A stretch of 64,000 bases of DNA from Methanobacteriota archaeon (GCA_030594205.1 JAUVFR010000002.1:41538-105537), one strand, 5' to 3'. Numbered from the stretch's first letter, positions 39,957 through 50,524 are shown. Numbers and translations are program-made. The notes: generated by a model not told the origin, from the sequence alone.

Positions 39957-40881
39957 TGGCCAGAAGCCGATCGACCATCCATCCGGGGTCGAAGGGGACC
40001 AAGTCGCCGTACTTCTGCCCCTCCCCCAGATAGAGGACGGGCCGACCCACCGCCCGCGCGATACTCAGGGCAGCGCCCCCCTTGGCGTCGGCGTCGACCT
40101 TGGTGAGGATGACTCCGTCGATCCCGACGGCCTCCTCGAAGCCTTTCGCCTGCATTACCGCGTCGTTCCCCGTTAGGGCATCCGCCACCAAGAGGACTAA
40201 ATCGGGCTTGGAGACCCGCTTGATCTTCTTCATCTGTTCCATGAGGTTGGCTTTCGTTTGAACCCTCCCCGCCGTGTCGATTAACACGACATCCCGGTGG
40301 CGCGCTCGGGCATGCTCCACGGCGTCGAAGGCCACGGCAGCGGGATCGCTTCCGGCCTCATGGGCGATAAGCTTCACCTGCAAACGTTCGGCGTGGACGG
40401 CTAGCTGTTCAATCGCGCCGGCCCGGAACGTGTCGCTGGCGGCCAGGACGCAGACCAGCCCCTCGCTCTGGAAGAGGTGGGTCAGCTTCGCGATGACCGT
40501 GGTCTTCCCGGTCCCGTTGACTCCAACGAACATCAGGACCACGGGCTTCTCCCGCTCTCGCACGAAGGCAACGAGGTCGATGGTGGGAACCGTCAAGGCG
40601 CGTTGGACTGCCCGGCGGAGGGCCTCCCAGAGTCCCGTCCGAAAGTCCGTCTCCCGGGAGATGCGCTTCCCCAGAAGTTCCTCCTCCATCGACTGGGTGA
40701 TCTCGGAGACGACGCCCAAGGCGACATCGGATTCCAGGAGGACGATCTCCAAGTCGGCGAGGTGGCGATCAAGGACCGCGCGTTTCACTTTGCGGCCGGA
40801 CGTCTCCGAAACGAGCTCCTCTAACTCATCCGGGGCCTTGTCCTTCCACCCCAGGAGCTTCTTACGGAGGGACTCAAACAC
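39940..40881 (-). CDS. ftsY: Signal recognition particle receptor FtsY
   Basis: FVGVNGTGKTTVIAKLTHLF...ASDTFRAGAIEQL...DTAGRVQTKANLM...TKVDADAKGGAAL. Confidence 0.95.
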   Translation of the reverse strand: MFESLRKKLLGWKDKAPDELEELVSETSGRKVKRAVLDRHLADLEIVLLESDVALGVVSEITQSMEEELLGKRISRETDFRTGLWEALRRAVQRALTVPTIDLVAFVREREKPVVLMFVGVNGTGKTTVIAKLTHLFQSEGLVCVLAASDTFRAGAIEQLAVHAERLQVKLIAHEAGSDPAAVAFDAVEHARARHRDVVLIDTAGRVQTKANLMEQMKKIKRVSKPDLVLLVADALTGNDAVMQAKGFEEAVGIDGVILTKVDADAKGGAALSIARAVGRPVLYLGEGQKYGDLVPFDPGWMVDRLLATTPKA

Positions 40882-41317
40882 CTTCTCCCTCCCCCGGCTC
40901 CCCCTGGGCCCTTTCGTAGGTCTCCTGGACCAAGGCGGCCTGGTCGTTGGCCTGGCCCTCCATGGCCGCGATGCGTCGCAGGAGATCCTCTTGGACCGTC
41001 GTGAGCTGGCGGATGCGGTTGTCGAGGCGCTCTATGGCCGACTCGATGCCGTCATCCAGGGCCACCTCCGCCCCGAGGCCAACGATGCATCGCTCCACGT
41101 CCGAAATCTGAGCGAAGAGAAAGGAGTTCGCGCCGATGGGGACGAGGATCTCGGTCCCGATGGAGGTGTCCTTGTACTCCACCATGGTATTTCGGGCGCT
41201 GGTGTATTCCTGGAGCGAGAATCGGAGGGCCTCCTCCCGCCTGGCGAGGGCGTCCAGCTGGGCCCGGGTGGCCTCGAGGGCGTCAACTGCCTGCCGGAGC
41301 CCGACCTCCTCGGCCAC
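40874..41317 (-). CDS. pfdA: Prefoldin alpha subunit
   Basis: Coiled coil-beta-coiled coil; ILVPIGANSFLFAQISDVERCIVGLGAEVALD. Confidence 0.9.
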   Translation of the reverse strand: MAEEVGLRQAVDALEATRAQLDALARREEALRFSLQEYTSARNTMVEYKDTSIGTEILVPIGANSFLFAQISDVERCIVGLGAEVALDDGIESAIERLDNRIRQLTTVQEDLLRRIAAMEGQANDQAALVQETYERAQGEPGEGEGV

Positions 41318-41319
41318 GT

Positions 41320-41547
41320 TTAGCCTCCGCTCAGCCGATAGATGACCACGGAATTCTCCACCTCCTCCCGCGGCACTTCCACAACCTCTTCCACGGCGAT
41401 GTCCGGACGCTTGACCCGATGTCTGCTCCCCAGCTCGGAGAGGACCCGCTGCACGGCTTCCTCCTGGGTCTCGGCAGCCACCTCTTGGGTAAAGGACTGT
41501 CGATTGCGGCCCATACGGAACGTGCCGCGGATGCGAAAGGCCTTCAC
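41320..41547 (-). CDS. Ribosomal protein eL20/LX
   Basis: MKAFRIRGTFRMGRNRQSFTQEVAAETQEEAVQRVLSELGSRHRVKR; usual LX-pfdA-ftsY order. Confidence 0.93.
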   Translation of the reverse strand: MKAFRIRGTFRMGRNRQSFTQEVAAETQEEAVQRVLSELGSRHRVKRPDIAVEEVVEVPREEVENSVVIYRLSGG

Positions 41548-41578
41548 GGTCGCTACCAGACGCGGTTCCGCTAAAAAC

Positions 41579-43705
41579 CTATCTTCCGCTCCGAATGCGA
41601 CGAAGGACTGCCTTCGCGTCGGCCTCCTGGACCCCCTCCAAAGACGCGAGGGACTTGAGCTTCGCTCGTTTCAGCTTTCGCAGGCTACGATACTCTTCCG
41701 TGATGGTCTCCACGGCCTCGGGGGAGAGCCCTTCGACCTCCCGCAATGCCTTCTCGAGGTCGATCTGGTCCTGGGCTTTCCTCTGCAGGCCCTCCAACCG
41801 CCTCGCCGATTCCTGATCCTCGGGGTCCAGCTTGGTGGCCCGTCGAAGGCTGGCGATGGCCGGTCCCTGAAGGTTCAGATCCTGCTCCAGGACCCCTTTC
41901 AGGGCCCACAGCTCGGCGCTGTCGGACGCGAGACCCGATGCCTCCTCACACAGCCGCAGGGCCTCCTCGAGGTTGCCCGCCCGGGCCGAGGCCCTTGCTT
42001 TCTTGAGCAAGAACTCCGGACTCTCAGGATTCATCGTGGCGCCCTGATTCGCTTCCAGGGACTGGATCTTCTCCTGCAGCTCCACGTCGTCGGGGGCAAG
42101 ACGCTGCGCCTCGGAATAGGTCTCCCATGCCAACTCCGGTTCACCGAGGCGCGCCATCAGGTCCCCCTTCCGAACGAGGGCCATGAGGACGGCGGGACTG
42201 CCCTGGAGGATGGCGTTGTAGCACTCCAGCGCATGGTCGTGCCTCTCTTCCGCTTCCAAGAGGTCCGCCTTCTCCAAGAGGGCCCGCTGATGCCACGGGT
42301 CGACATCGAGGACGCGGTCCAGCGCATCCAGCGCATCGGCGGGACGATGCACACGTCGAAGGAGCTCGGTCATCTTCAAGAGCGCCGGCATGTTGCGTCT
42401 GTCGACGCTCAGGATGGTCTCGTAGTCCTGCAGAGCCTCCTGAAACTCCCCCATCGCCATGCGGTCCTCTGCCTTGTCGAGGAGTCCGCCAATGTCGGCC
42501 CCCGCGGACTTGAGTGCAGCCCGATCGGGGTCCTCGACCGCCTCGGAGAGGGGAGGGGGGCTTGCCTTGACCTCATAGGGTTCTACCTGGTCCGGTGGCG
42601 GAGGAAGTTCCTCTTCCTCTCGGGGCACGGGGACCTGGGCCTTGGGGGGGAGTTCGTCCTTCCCTTCCGGTGCCGGAATCGGGAGAGGCGGGGGCGCGCG
42701 CCTTGGAACGGGCTGGGGACGCGGGTACGGGGACCGGGCATAGTTGGGATAGGGTCCGTAGGCGGGGTTCCACCCACGAGGAATGGGATACCGCGGGGGC
42801 TGCCCGGTCTGCCATGGCCATTGCCAGGCCACGGGGCGTCGGGCGTAGGCGGGCTGGCGTCGAGGCCACCCCTGCACCGGGCGGGGCCGTCGGACGGGCC
42901 GGCGACGACGCATCGCCGAAGGCATGGCCTTGAGACCGGCCTCGCGAAGGGGTCGCAGGTATACAATCCATGCCAGGTTCGAGACCGCCACGACTCCCAT
43001 GAGGAGGGCAGCGAGATTGATGAAGCCGGTGGGGAGGGCCAGATTCACCTTGTATGTGAAGGTGGTCGTCGTCCCGACCAGATTCTCAAACGTGACGGTG
43101 TATGGGACGAACTCGGTTGCCGTGAGGCTGAAGGTACGCTGCTGGCCCGCACCGAGGGTCGCGTTCCTGCTGGGCGGCCCGGTGCCCTCCTGAATCTGGA
43201 CGCGGAGAGAACCGCTCTCGACAACCACTTGGAGGCTCTCCGCGTGACTGATTCCCAGCACACCTTGGCTGTTGAAGGTCAGCGGAAAGGTCCCCCCCGC
43301 CTCCAGGCCTCGCTGGGAGGTGGGGGAGAGGAGATTCAAGGTCAGGGCCTTCACCGGGGGGACGAGGAGGAGCACGGCCAGGAGGAGGGCGATGGCAAAC
43401 GCCTTCTTGGCGTTCCGCCAGCTGATGTCCACGAGGATGTACTTCTGGCCCTCCCGCGGGGCGTGGCGGATTTCCAAGAACCGGAGGGCGATGAGCTCGA
43501 GTGAGATCACCGCAAGAGCAATCACTAGGAGGGGCAGGGCCGCCAGCAGCGGTACGTGGGGCGGGGTCGATCGTATTCCTGCGTTGACCACGAGGAACGC
43601 CGCAAAGGCGAGGACGGCGATGATCTGCAAGGGCAGGAGAAGCTCCTTGAAAAGTCGAATCTGGGCGAGCCTGCGGGCATCCCTAGGTGGGCCCTTCGGT
43701 TGCAT
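41579..43705 (-). CDS. Membrane protein with Pro-rich linker, TPR domain and HhH-like C-terminus
   Basis: N-terminal TM helices, PYPRPQPVPRRAPPP linker, TPR-like helices, LASLEGVQEADAKAVLRRI end. Confidence 0.75.
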   Translation of the reverse strand: MQPKGPPRDARRLAQIRLFKELLLPLQIIAVLAFAAFLVVNAGIRSTPPHVPLLAALPLLVIALAVISLELIALRFLEIRHAPREGQKYILVDISWRNAKKAFAIALLLAVLLLVPPVKALTLNLLSPTSQRGLEAGGTFPLTFNSQGVLGISHAESLQVVVESGSLRVQIQEGTGPPSRNATLGAGQQRTFSLTATEFVPYTVTFENLVGTTTTFTYKVNLALPTGFINLAALLMGVVAVSNLAWIVYLRPLREAGLKAMPSAMRRRRPVRRPRPVQGWPRRQPAYARRPVAWQWPWQTGQPPRYPIPRGWNPAYGPYPNYARSPYPRPQPVPRRAPPPLPIPAPEGKDELPPKAQVPVPREEEELPPPPDQVEPYEVKASPPPLSEAVEDPDRAALKSAGADIGGLLDKAEDRMAMGEFQEALQDYETILSVDRRNMPALLKMTELLRRVHRPADALDALDRVLDVDPWHQRALLEKADLLEAEERHDHALECYNAILQGSPAVLMALVRKGDLMARLGEPELAWETYSEAQRLAPDDVELQEKIQSLEANQGATMNPESPEFLLKKARASARAGNLEEALRLCEEASGLASDSAELWALKGVLEQDLNLQGPAIASLRRATKLDPEDQESARRLEGLQRKAQDQIDLEKALREVEGLSPEAVETITEEYRSLRKLKRAKLKSLASLEGVQEADAKAVLRRIRSGR

Positions 43706-44918
43706 CGCCAGCCATCCCCGAAGCCAAGGTGGCCATTCCTCGACACATGAGGAAGATGGCCAGGTATTCGGGGACGCTGTTCTGCCCGGGTTCCAAATTA
43801 AAGGTTTCGCCCATCATATCAGTAACAATAGCCTGGGGAGTCTCGACGCGTATCTTCTCGTGCTCGTAAAGCGCAGGGACGGCGTCGGTGAGGGGGTCGA
43901 AGGCGTCCAGCTCTTCGCGGGTCAGCGGCACCACGGAGAACCCAGTCTTGCCGTGAAGACTGCCCATCAGGCGAATAAGACGCTTCGTGTCGGAGCTCAC
44001 GGGCTCGTCCGTGGCGCCCTTCGCGTACTCGACCCCCTGGGCCACCAGGGAGGCCCCGCTGCCCGGGGGAAAGAACTCGAGGTGGCCGGTTTCGACCCGC
44101 GCCCGCGTGCCGTCCGTCCCTAGCCGCTGAAGGGTACCGTAGATCTTCTGCGCCCGCTTGGGTCCCACCCCTTCGAGTTGCCGGAGGGCTTCGATCGCCT
44201 GCTCCTCCGGAAGTTCGGAGAGAGTCTCTAGCCATTGACTGATGCCACGGGTCGTACGCCCTCGCCAGCCGGGGTCGGAAGCCATGGGGATGCGAAATCG
44301 CTTCAGGGTCCTCGTTTGGCCCCCGAAGGTGCGTTCCTCGAAGGGCTCCCTTCGCCCGACGAGCTGGAGGTCCAGTCCTGTCCCCGTGATGTAGTCGACA
44401 ATCTCGCGCCGCTCATGGCTCTCGAGCGTGAAGACGCGAGGGTCGCGGATGTGGATGTGATAGCCCCGCGCGCCGGAGAAGGCGATTCGAAGGTCGTCCT
44501 CCCGAAAGCCCAAATCGCCCACGAGGAAGTCATCAATGAGACGGATGACCTGCCCCTTTACCGCCTCGAGCATGCCCGGGTAACCCATCTTCTGCCACCC
44601 GGGGATGTGGTCTGCGTCGAGGTCGAAGATGAGATCCGCGCCCATCCACCCCTTCTCCGCCATCGTGGGCGCACCGGGGGTCTCATAGTAGGCGGCGGAG
44701 TGATAGACGTGGGCCGGTGACTTGGAACGGATGTAACGGTACAGTGTCGCCTCCTTGGGAAAGCCCAGATGACGCAGCACGAAGCCACCCTCGAAGAGGA
44801 TGAAGCCAAACTCACGGCGGCCAAAGCGAGGGGGAAGATGCAGGGGACGCGTCTGGTAGTATTGTGCAAACTTGGACCGGAGATACCGGAGGGTGGCCTC
44901 GCGCTTCTCCTCACCCAC
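43683..44918 (-). CDS. priS: DNA primase small catalytic subunit
   Basis: FGRREFGFILFEGGFVLRHLGF...DLIFDLDADHIPG...IAFSGARGYHIHI. Confidence 0.95.
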   Translation of the reverse strand: MGEEKREATLRYLRSKFAQYYQTRPLHLPPRFGRREFGFILFEGGFVLRHLGFPKEATLYRYIRSKSPAHVYHSAAYYETPGAPTMAEKGWMGADLIFDLDADHIPGWQKMGYPGMLEAVKGQVIRLIDDFLVGDLGFREDDLRIAFSGARGYHIHIRDPRVFTLESHERREIVDYITGTGLDLQLVGRREPFEERTFGGQTRTLKRFRIPMASDPGWRGRTTRGISQWLETLSELPEEQAIEALRQLEGVGPKRAQKIYGTLQRLGTDGTRARVETGHLEFFPPGSGASLVAQGVEYAKGATDEPVSSDTKRLIRLMGSLHGKTGFSVVPLTREELDAFDPLTDAVPALYEHEKIRVETPQAIVTDMMGETFNLEPGQNSVPEYLAIFLMCRGMATLASGMAGDATEGPT

Positions 44919-44989
44919 AGGTGTTCATTGGAGGCCGCCACTTAAGGATTGACGGGGGAGGGAGCCGAGGATCCCGCCAGCGGGGGCGC

Positions 44990-45670
44990 CTAGGTGTCAC
45001 TAGAGGCGGATTCCGCCTCCGGAGGACGGAGCTCCCAGAGTCGGACGACCTCCAGCTCCCCGTCCCCGAGGAGGGTCGAGAGCCCCTGAACGTGACCGTC
45101 TCCCACGATGGCGACGATGTCCTTGTACGCCTCTTGCAGACCACGTAACTCGTTGGCCATGTGGGCGTTCCGTCGGTCGACGAGGACTTCCTTCACCGCC
45201 GGAAAGTCGCGACCCAAGGCGTCCATGAAACCCGTCGAGTCCTCCTGATAGTGGTGGAGTTCGCGCTCGATCTGTTCTCGCCCGACGAACAAGGATCCGA
45301 AGACGGAGAAGAGAAGTCGAATGAGCTCCAAGGGGCGGAGGGAAGCCCAGAGGGATCGCCAGGTCACGCGTGAGTCGATGTCGATCAGGGCCACTGGGAT
45401 GCCGAGACGCCGCCCGGCGTTCCTGGCCGCCAGCATCTCCTCCCCCACCTCCGCTCCATACTCCTCCGCAATCCGGCGTTGGAAACCGGCCAGAAGGCCA
45501 TAGACCCCGGGAGTCCGACGCACGCGACCCGGCTCCTCCAGCGCCTGCAAACGGGCCGGGTCGAGTTCGAGGGCAATGAGGTCCGGGCGGCGTCTCTCAA
45601 TTTCCTCGTGGATGCGAGGACCCAGTCGGAAGACGTGGCTGACCCCGAAGAGCGTGATCATGTCGACCAT
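44990..45670 (-). CDS. TraB/GumN-like family protein
   Basis: ITLFGVSHVFRLGPRIHEEIERRRPDLIALELDPARL...DIVAIVGDGHVQGL. Confidence 0.8.
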   Translation of the reverse strand: MVDMITLFGVSHVFRLGPRIHEEIERRRPDLIALELDPARLQALEEPGRVRRTPGVYGLLAGFQRRIAEEYGAEVGEEMLAARNAGRRLGIPVALIDIDSRVTWRSLWASLRPLELIRLLFSVFGSLFVGREQIERELHHYQEDSTGFMDALGRDFPAVKEVLVDRRNAHMANELRGLQEAYKDIVAIVGDGHVQGLSTLLGDGELEVVRLWELRPPEAESASSDT

Positions 45671-45717
45671 CGGACCACGAGGGGCGGCTAAAAGGTTGGG
45701 GACCCGGAATCAACTTC

Positions 45718-46374
45718 TCACTCGAAGCCATGTTTGCCGACGAGGGGAACGAACACCACCCCGCCCAGGCTTTCCGTCTCCAGTTCCCCCTCCACCTTCT
45801 TCCCGAGGATCAGGTCTTGGAAGGAGCGGGCTCCCACGGGAACCAGGAGCTTGCCCCCTTCCCGTAGGTCCCGGATGAGGGGAGGGGGGATTTCGGGGGC
45901 CCCGGAGGTGACGAAGATTCGGTCAAAGGGGGCCTTCTCGGGGTACCCTTGGGAGCCGTCCCGGACAAGAACCTCCACTCGCTGCTCCAGACCCAACCTC
46001 TGGAGACGGCCTTGCGCCTTCATTGCGAGGGAGGCAATCCTTTCCAAGGCAAAGACACGGCCCTGAGGGCCCACGACCCGGGCGACGAGTGCAGCATGGT
46101 ATCCCGAGCCGCCGCCGATCTCGAGCACGGAGTGCCCCTCTCGAAGCTCCAGGTATTCCAACATCATCCCCACCATGTGGGGGGCCGAGATGGTCTGGCC
46201 GGAGCCAATGGTCAAGGGCGTGTCGTAGTAGGCGCTCTCTCGCAGAGGACGCGGGACAAAGAGGTGACGGGGCATGGCCCGCATCGCCTCGATGACCCGG
46301 GGGGTCCGGAGCACGCCGTCCCGAACGAGCCGGTCAACCATCCGCTCGCGTCGTGCCTCGTGACGTTCGGCCAT
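45718..46374 (-). CDS. pcm: Protein-L-isoaspartate O-methyltransferase
   Basis: DTPLTIGSGQTISAPHMVGMMLEYLEL...VLEIGGGSGYHAAL. Confidence 0.95.
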   Translation of the reverse strand: MAERHEARRERMVDRLVRDGVLRTPRVIEAMRAMPRHLFVPRPLRESAYYDTPLTIGSGQTISAPHMVGMMLEYLELREGHSVLEIGGGSGYHAALVARVVGPQGRVFALERIASLAMKAQGRLQRLGLEQRVEVLVRDGSQGYPEKAPFDRIFVTSGAPEIPPPLIRDLREGGKLLVPVGARSFQDLILGKKVEGELETESLGGVVFVPLVGKHGFE

Positions 46375-46389
46375 CTATCCTCTCCCGTC

Positions 46390-46995
46390 TCAACGATGCG
46401 AGCGGGGGCGACGGACGGCCTGGCAGTAGACACGGACGATGTCCCGAGCAGGAACGACGCCGTCACGGAGAGTTCCTCGGTGGGTGTTGATCCGGCGAAT
46501 GACGGCCCGCTCGCGGCCGAGTCGCACCTGGTCGCCGATCTGGAATTCCTCATCGGAAGGGGCCCGCAACTCGTAGGGGATGGTCCTTCGGCCCCTGTTC
46601 AGGGAAAACTTGACCGTCACCCGGTCGGCTCGCTGGCTCCACAGGGTGGTAATGGTTTCGACGGGAGCGGCCTGGACCCGCCTCTCCCCCACCTCGATGG
46701 CGGTAATGCGCACCAGCCTTCCCTTCGCCTCCAATGAGTCGCCGACCCGGACCTCCTCGCCGGGAAAGAGATCCACCTCAACCTTCCGGGAGGTGTCTCC
46801 GTCGCTGACAACGAGGGGGACCTGGACAGGCGCCCATTCCCGATGCGTGTCGCGCCGTGTGTGGCCACAGCGAAGGCAGCGAAACACACCCTCCAACACG
46901 AGTTCCTCGCCTTGGGACAGACGACCTCTAAGGACTCGATGGGGTGCTCGTCCGCAGTTGGGGCACTCCAGGTGGAGGGCGCTCGGCGGCTCCAT
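46390..46995 (-). CDS. HVO_0476-type zinc-finger protein
   Basis: LECPNCGRAPHRVLRGRLS...FRCLRCGHTRR; start set at the internal ATG at 46995. Confidence 0.75.
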   Translation of the reverse strand: MEPPSALHLECPNCGRAPHRVLRGRLSQGEELVLEGVFRCLRCGHTRRDTHREWAPVQVPLVVSDGDTSRKVEVDLFPGEEVRVGDSLEAKGRLVRITAIEVGERRVQAAPVETITTLWSQRADRVTVKFSLNRGRRTIPYELRAPSDEEFQIGDQVRLGRERAVIRRINTHRGTLRDGVVPARDIVRVYCQAVRRPRSHR

Positions 46996-47036
46996 CCCAC
47001 GTCCGCTATCCACGCACGGGTATAAGGCGTCGAAGG

Positions 47037-47918
47037 TCAAAGCCGTCGTTCCCAACCACAATCGCTGGTCACGACTTTCCCGGCCCGGGTCAGAGGTCTG
47101 CCGCACGCGGGACACCGGGCTTTCTCGAGGAAGTGATCGATCCAAGCCTCGCGAACTTCCCCAACGCTCTCCGCCTGGATCCGGTCCAGGGTTTCGCGAA
47201 GTGCCTCGGTCGTGGCCAGATCGTCGAGGGCGACGGTCGGAAGCGGGGCTTCTTGATTGGGACGGCGGATGACGGTGGCCAGGAGGATTCCGAAACCGAT
47301 GCCTCCCATGTGGGCCGCATGGGCGATGCCGTCTTGGACGCCGAAGAAGAGAAGGAGGGCTTCCCCGAGGATCACCACGCCCACCGCGAGGTAAACCGAC
47401 ACGCGGGGAAGGATGAGGAACACGAGGATGAAGAAGACACGATCGCGAGGATACAGGGCGAGGAAAGCGCCTGCGATGCCCATGATGGCCCCGGACGCGC
47501 CCAGGGCGGCCACGACGCTCCCCCATTCCACCAGGGCGAAGAGCCCGGAGGCCGCGAGGCCCGCGGTGAGGTAGACTCCCGCAAAGGCTCGACCGCCGAT
47601 TCGATCCTCGAGGGGGAGTCCCAGGAGGTAGAGGAAGAGGATGTTGAAAATCACATGCAACGGGTCCCCATGGAGGAACATGCTCGTGATGAGAGTCCAG
47701 GGGCGGAGTTCCACGAGGTCCTGGGGCTTGAACAGAAGGTTCTCCACGATGAACGCGTTCAGGCCGGGATCGGGGCTAAGGTTGACCAGCAAGATGAAGA
47801 ACATGAACAGACCGAGGTTCGCGAGGACGAGGGGCGGTGTGAAATAGGTCTTCCGGAGGAGGGGGTAGAGGAAACTAGCGGCGGCCACCGCGAGGACGAG
47901 GGCGAGGAGCCAGAGCAC
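47037..47918 (-). CDS. Rhomboid-family intramembrane serine protease with C-terminal Cys-containing domain
   Basis: LHGDPLHVIFNILFLYLLG, GASGAIMG catalytic motif, HAAHMGG; C-terminal CPACGRPL. Confidence 0.9.
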   Translation of the reverse strand: MLWLLALVLAVAAASFLYPLLRKTYFTPPLVLANLGLFMFFILLVNLSPDPGLNAFIVENLLFKPQDLVELRPWTLITSMFLHGDPLHVIFNILFLYLLGLPLEDRIGGRAFAGVYLTAGLAASGLFALVEWGSVVAALGASGAIMGIAGAFLALYPRDRVFFILVFLILPRVSVYLAVGVVILGEALLLFFGVQDGIAHAAHMGGIGFGILLATVIRRPNQEAPLPTVALDDLATTEALRETLDRIQAESVGEVREAWIDHFLEKARCPACGRPLTRAGKVVTSDCGWERRL

Positions 47919-47969
47919 CTCAAAACGAGGGCGAGGAACTGTTATGAACCTTGGCTGGGCTGAAACGCC

Positions 47970-48536
47970 GTGAAACTGGACCCCGAGCTATCGGTCGAGG
48001 AGAACGACCAGGTCTATCGCCCGGCGGAGGACAGCTATCTCCTCCTCCGCGCCCTCGACCTGGGGGAGGCCACGTCCTTTCTGGAGATCGGCACCGGAAC
48101 GGGCCTCATCGCCCTGCACGCGGTCCGGTGGGCGCAGACGGTGGCGACCGACATCAGTCCCTTCGCCACCGCCCTCGCTCGTGGGAATGCACAGAAAAAC
48201 GATGCGGCGTTGGATGTCGTACGGGCGGATCTCTTCCACGGGCTCCGCGGGGCCTTCGACGCCATCGCGTTCAACCCCCCATACTTGCCGCTTCGTCCCC
48301 GTGGCGGATGGCTCGACCGAGCGTGGAGCGGGGGGCAGGGCGGGGACGAGGTGGTCCTCCGGTTCCTTCGGGACGTTCCCCCCTTTCTGGCGGAGGGGGG
48401 TGCCATCTACGTCCTCCTCTCCTCCCGAAACCGCGAGGCCCTGCGGACGGTTCGGACCGACTTTCGTTCCCAGGAGGTGGGAAGGGAGTCCCTTTTCTTC
48501 GACGAGATCCGCGTTTACCGCCTTCGCCCGGCCTGA
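47970..48536 (+). CDS. HemK2/MTQ2-like release-factor glutamine methyltransferase
   Basis: VYRPAEDSYLLLRAL...LEIGTGTGLIALHA...FNPPYLP. Confidence 0.9.
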   Translation: MKLDPELSVEENDQVYRPAEDSYLLLRALDLGEATSFLEIGTGTGLIALHAVRWAQTVATDISPFATALARGNAQKNDAALDVVRADLFHGLRGAFDAIAFNPPYLPLRPRGGWLDRAWSGGQGGDEVVLRFLRDVPPFLAEGGAIYVLLSSRNREALRTVRTDFRSQEVGRESLFFDEIRVYRLRPA

Positions 48537-48601
48537 CTCGGGCCCGCCTCCTCGCGGAAACAACCTATAATTACGAACCCCTACTCCCCATCGGTCGTCC
48601 C

Positions 48602-49456
48602 GTGAAGGTCGTGAGCGGTTCCGCTTCCGTACGCCTGGCGAAAGAGCTGGCCCGAATCCTCCCCGCCGATCTCATCGTCGCCGAGGTGCGGGCCTTTGCG
48701 GATGGGGAGCTCCACGTGCGGGTTTCCGACGGCGTGGCGGGCGAGGACGTCGCTCTGGTCCAAACGACGTATCCCAACGACAAACTCCTCGAACTCTTCC
48801 TCCTGCAAGACGCCCTCGCCGATGCCGCCCCGTCCCGGGTGACCGTGGTCGTGCCGTACTTCGGGTACGGGCGTCAAGACAAGCGGTTCCAACCGGGAGA
48901 GGCCATCAGCTCCCGGGCCATCGCCAAACGGTTAGAGATCGGCGCAGACGCCCTCCTCACCGTGGATGTCCACAACGGGGGGGTAATGGACTACTTCGAC
49001 ATCCCGGCCCTGGACATCACGGGGATGCCCGCCCTCGCGCGCCGCTTTGGGGAACTGGGGGTGGAAATGGTCCTGGCCCCCGACGAGAACGCGGCCCGTC
49101 ACGCCGAGACGGTGGGAGGACTTATCAAGATGCCGTGGGACTACCTGAAGAAGGAACGTCTTGACAGTTGGACCGTGGAGACCGAGGTGAAGGCCCTCCC
49201 CGTGAAGGGTCGTTGCGTCGCGATCGTGGATGACGTGGTCTCCACCGGGGGTACGATGGTCAGCGCCGCCCGCATCGTCCAGGAACAGGGCTCACGGGGT
49301 GTCGTCGCTGGCTGTGTTCACGGACTGTTCGTGGGCGGTGCCAAGGAGCGGTTGCAGGCCTTCGACGAAGTGGTGGCTACGGATACCGTGTCGAGTGACT
49401 ACAGCGTCGTCTCCGTGGCCCCAGAGGTTGCCCAGGGTCTCCAGAAGCTGGGGTAA
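48602..49456 (+). CDS. prs: Ribose-phosphate pyrophosphokinase
   Basis: FADGELHVRVSD...VPYFGYGRQDKRFQPGEAISSRAIAKRLE...VIVDDVVSTGGTM-type PRPP loop; GTG start. Confidence 0.95.
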   Translation: MKVVSGSASVRLAKELARILPADLIVAEVRAFADGELHVRVSDGVAGEDVALVQTTYPNDKLLELFLLQDALADAAPSRVTVVVPYFGYGRQDKRFQPGEAISSRAIAKRLEIGADALLTVDVHNGGVMDYFDIPALDITGMPALARRFGELGVEMVLAPDENAARHAETVGGLIKMPWDYLKKERLDSWTVETEVKALPVKGRCVAIVDDVVSTGGTMVSAARIVQEQGSRGVVAGCVHGLFVGGAKERLQAFDEVVATDTVSSDYSVVSVAPEVAQGLQKLG

Positions 49457-49459
49457 CGA

Positions 49460-50524
49460 CTAGACTTCCTCCGCCACCACGACATGGCACAGGGACGTCG
49501 ACCGCTCCAGGTAGCGATTGATGGCCACGGTCGCGATGGAGTGGGAGTACTCGGCGATCCGCGAGAGGTTGTCGACGATGGTCTTCAGCCCGAGGAGGGT
49601 CGCGGGGTCTCGGACCTCTGCGAATACCTGGGTCATGAAGTTGACGAGACGCATTTCCATCTCGCGGCCTCCCTCCACGGTCCGGTTGGCTAGCTTCAGG
49701 TCCCGCGTGATAAGGGCCGCGAGGCCGTCCCCGTACAGGCCGGCGGCCTCTGTGGCGTGGGTAGCCAAGGCGGTGAGGATTCGAGGAGCCATCTCCGCCT
49801 CCGCGTCTAGGAGAACCAGCACCGCTTCCGCCACGGAATTTCCACAGTCGGCCACCGTCTCGAGCTCTTTGGCGATAAGGCGGTACCCCGCGTTGTTCAG
49901 CCGGTTCTCCATCCCCAACTTGGTGATGAGGGCATCGTCCTGCTGGGCGGACAGAATGAGACGAACGAGGAGCCAGTAGATCATGTCCGCGTCGTCCTCA
50001 CGTTGGCGGGCGTCCTCGGCCAAGGTCCGATCTCGGGTCACGAGCGCCTCGACGGCGTCTTGGAGCATCGTTTTCCCGAGGCTGTAGAGTCGCTTGATCA
50101 AGGAGTCGATGGGGAACTTGGACGGCTCGATGGAGCATTGGAGGACGGCCCTCTGCCCCGTTTCCTCGAGGATGCCTAGGCCCATAAGTCGTCGGACGAC
50201 ATCCCGCAGTTCTTTCAGGTGGGCACTGCTCAGGCGAGAGGGGGATTGAATGATCAGACGCTCCCGCCCCAGAACATAGTTGCCAACGATGACGCGCTCG
50301 AGCATCCCCGGCTCGTCGAGGGCTCGAGCGTCAATGACGTATTCGGGGGTGGGCCTCTCAAGCCTCCGTCGTGCGCCCTCGGGTGCCAGGAGCCGGAGGG
50401 AATCTCCCTCACGCTCGAGGAAGACCTGATCTCCCTTCTGCAGGTCTTGCGCTTCGGTCCACTCTTTCGGGAGCGAAACGGTCAGCGTCGATACGCCCAC
50501 CTTCTGGATTTTTCGGCTTTCCAC
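49460..50524 (-). CDS. PhoU-domain phosphate uptake regulator with N-terminal AbrB-like domain
   Basis: ESRKIQKVGVSTLTVSLPKEWTEAQDLQKGDQVFLE then PhoU-like helices; start set at GTG 50524, short leader from TATA ggtatatacc. Confidence 0.85.
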   Translation of the reverse strand: MESRKIQKVGVSTLTVSLPKEWTEAQDLQKGDQVFLEREGDSLRLLAPEGARRRLERPTPEYVIDARALDEPGMLERVIVGNYVLGRERLIIQSPSRLSSAHLKELRDVVRRLMGLGILEETGQRAVLQCSIEPSKFPIDSLIKRLYSLGKTMLQDAVEALVTRDRTLAEDARQREDDADMIYWLLVRLILSAQQDDALITKLGMENRLNNAGYRLIAKELETVADCGNSVAEAVLVLLDAEAEMAPRILTALATHATEAAGLYGDGLAALITRDLKLANRTVEGGREMEMRLVNFMTQVFAEVRDPATLLGLKTIVDNLSRIAEYSHSIATVAINRYLERSTSLCHVVVAEEV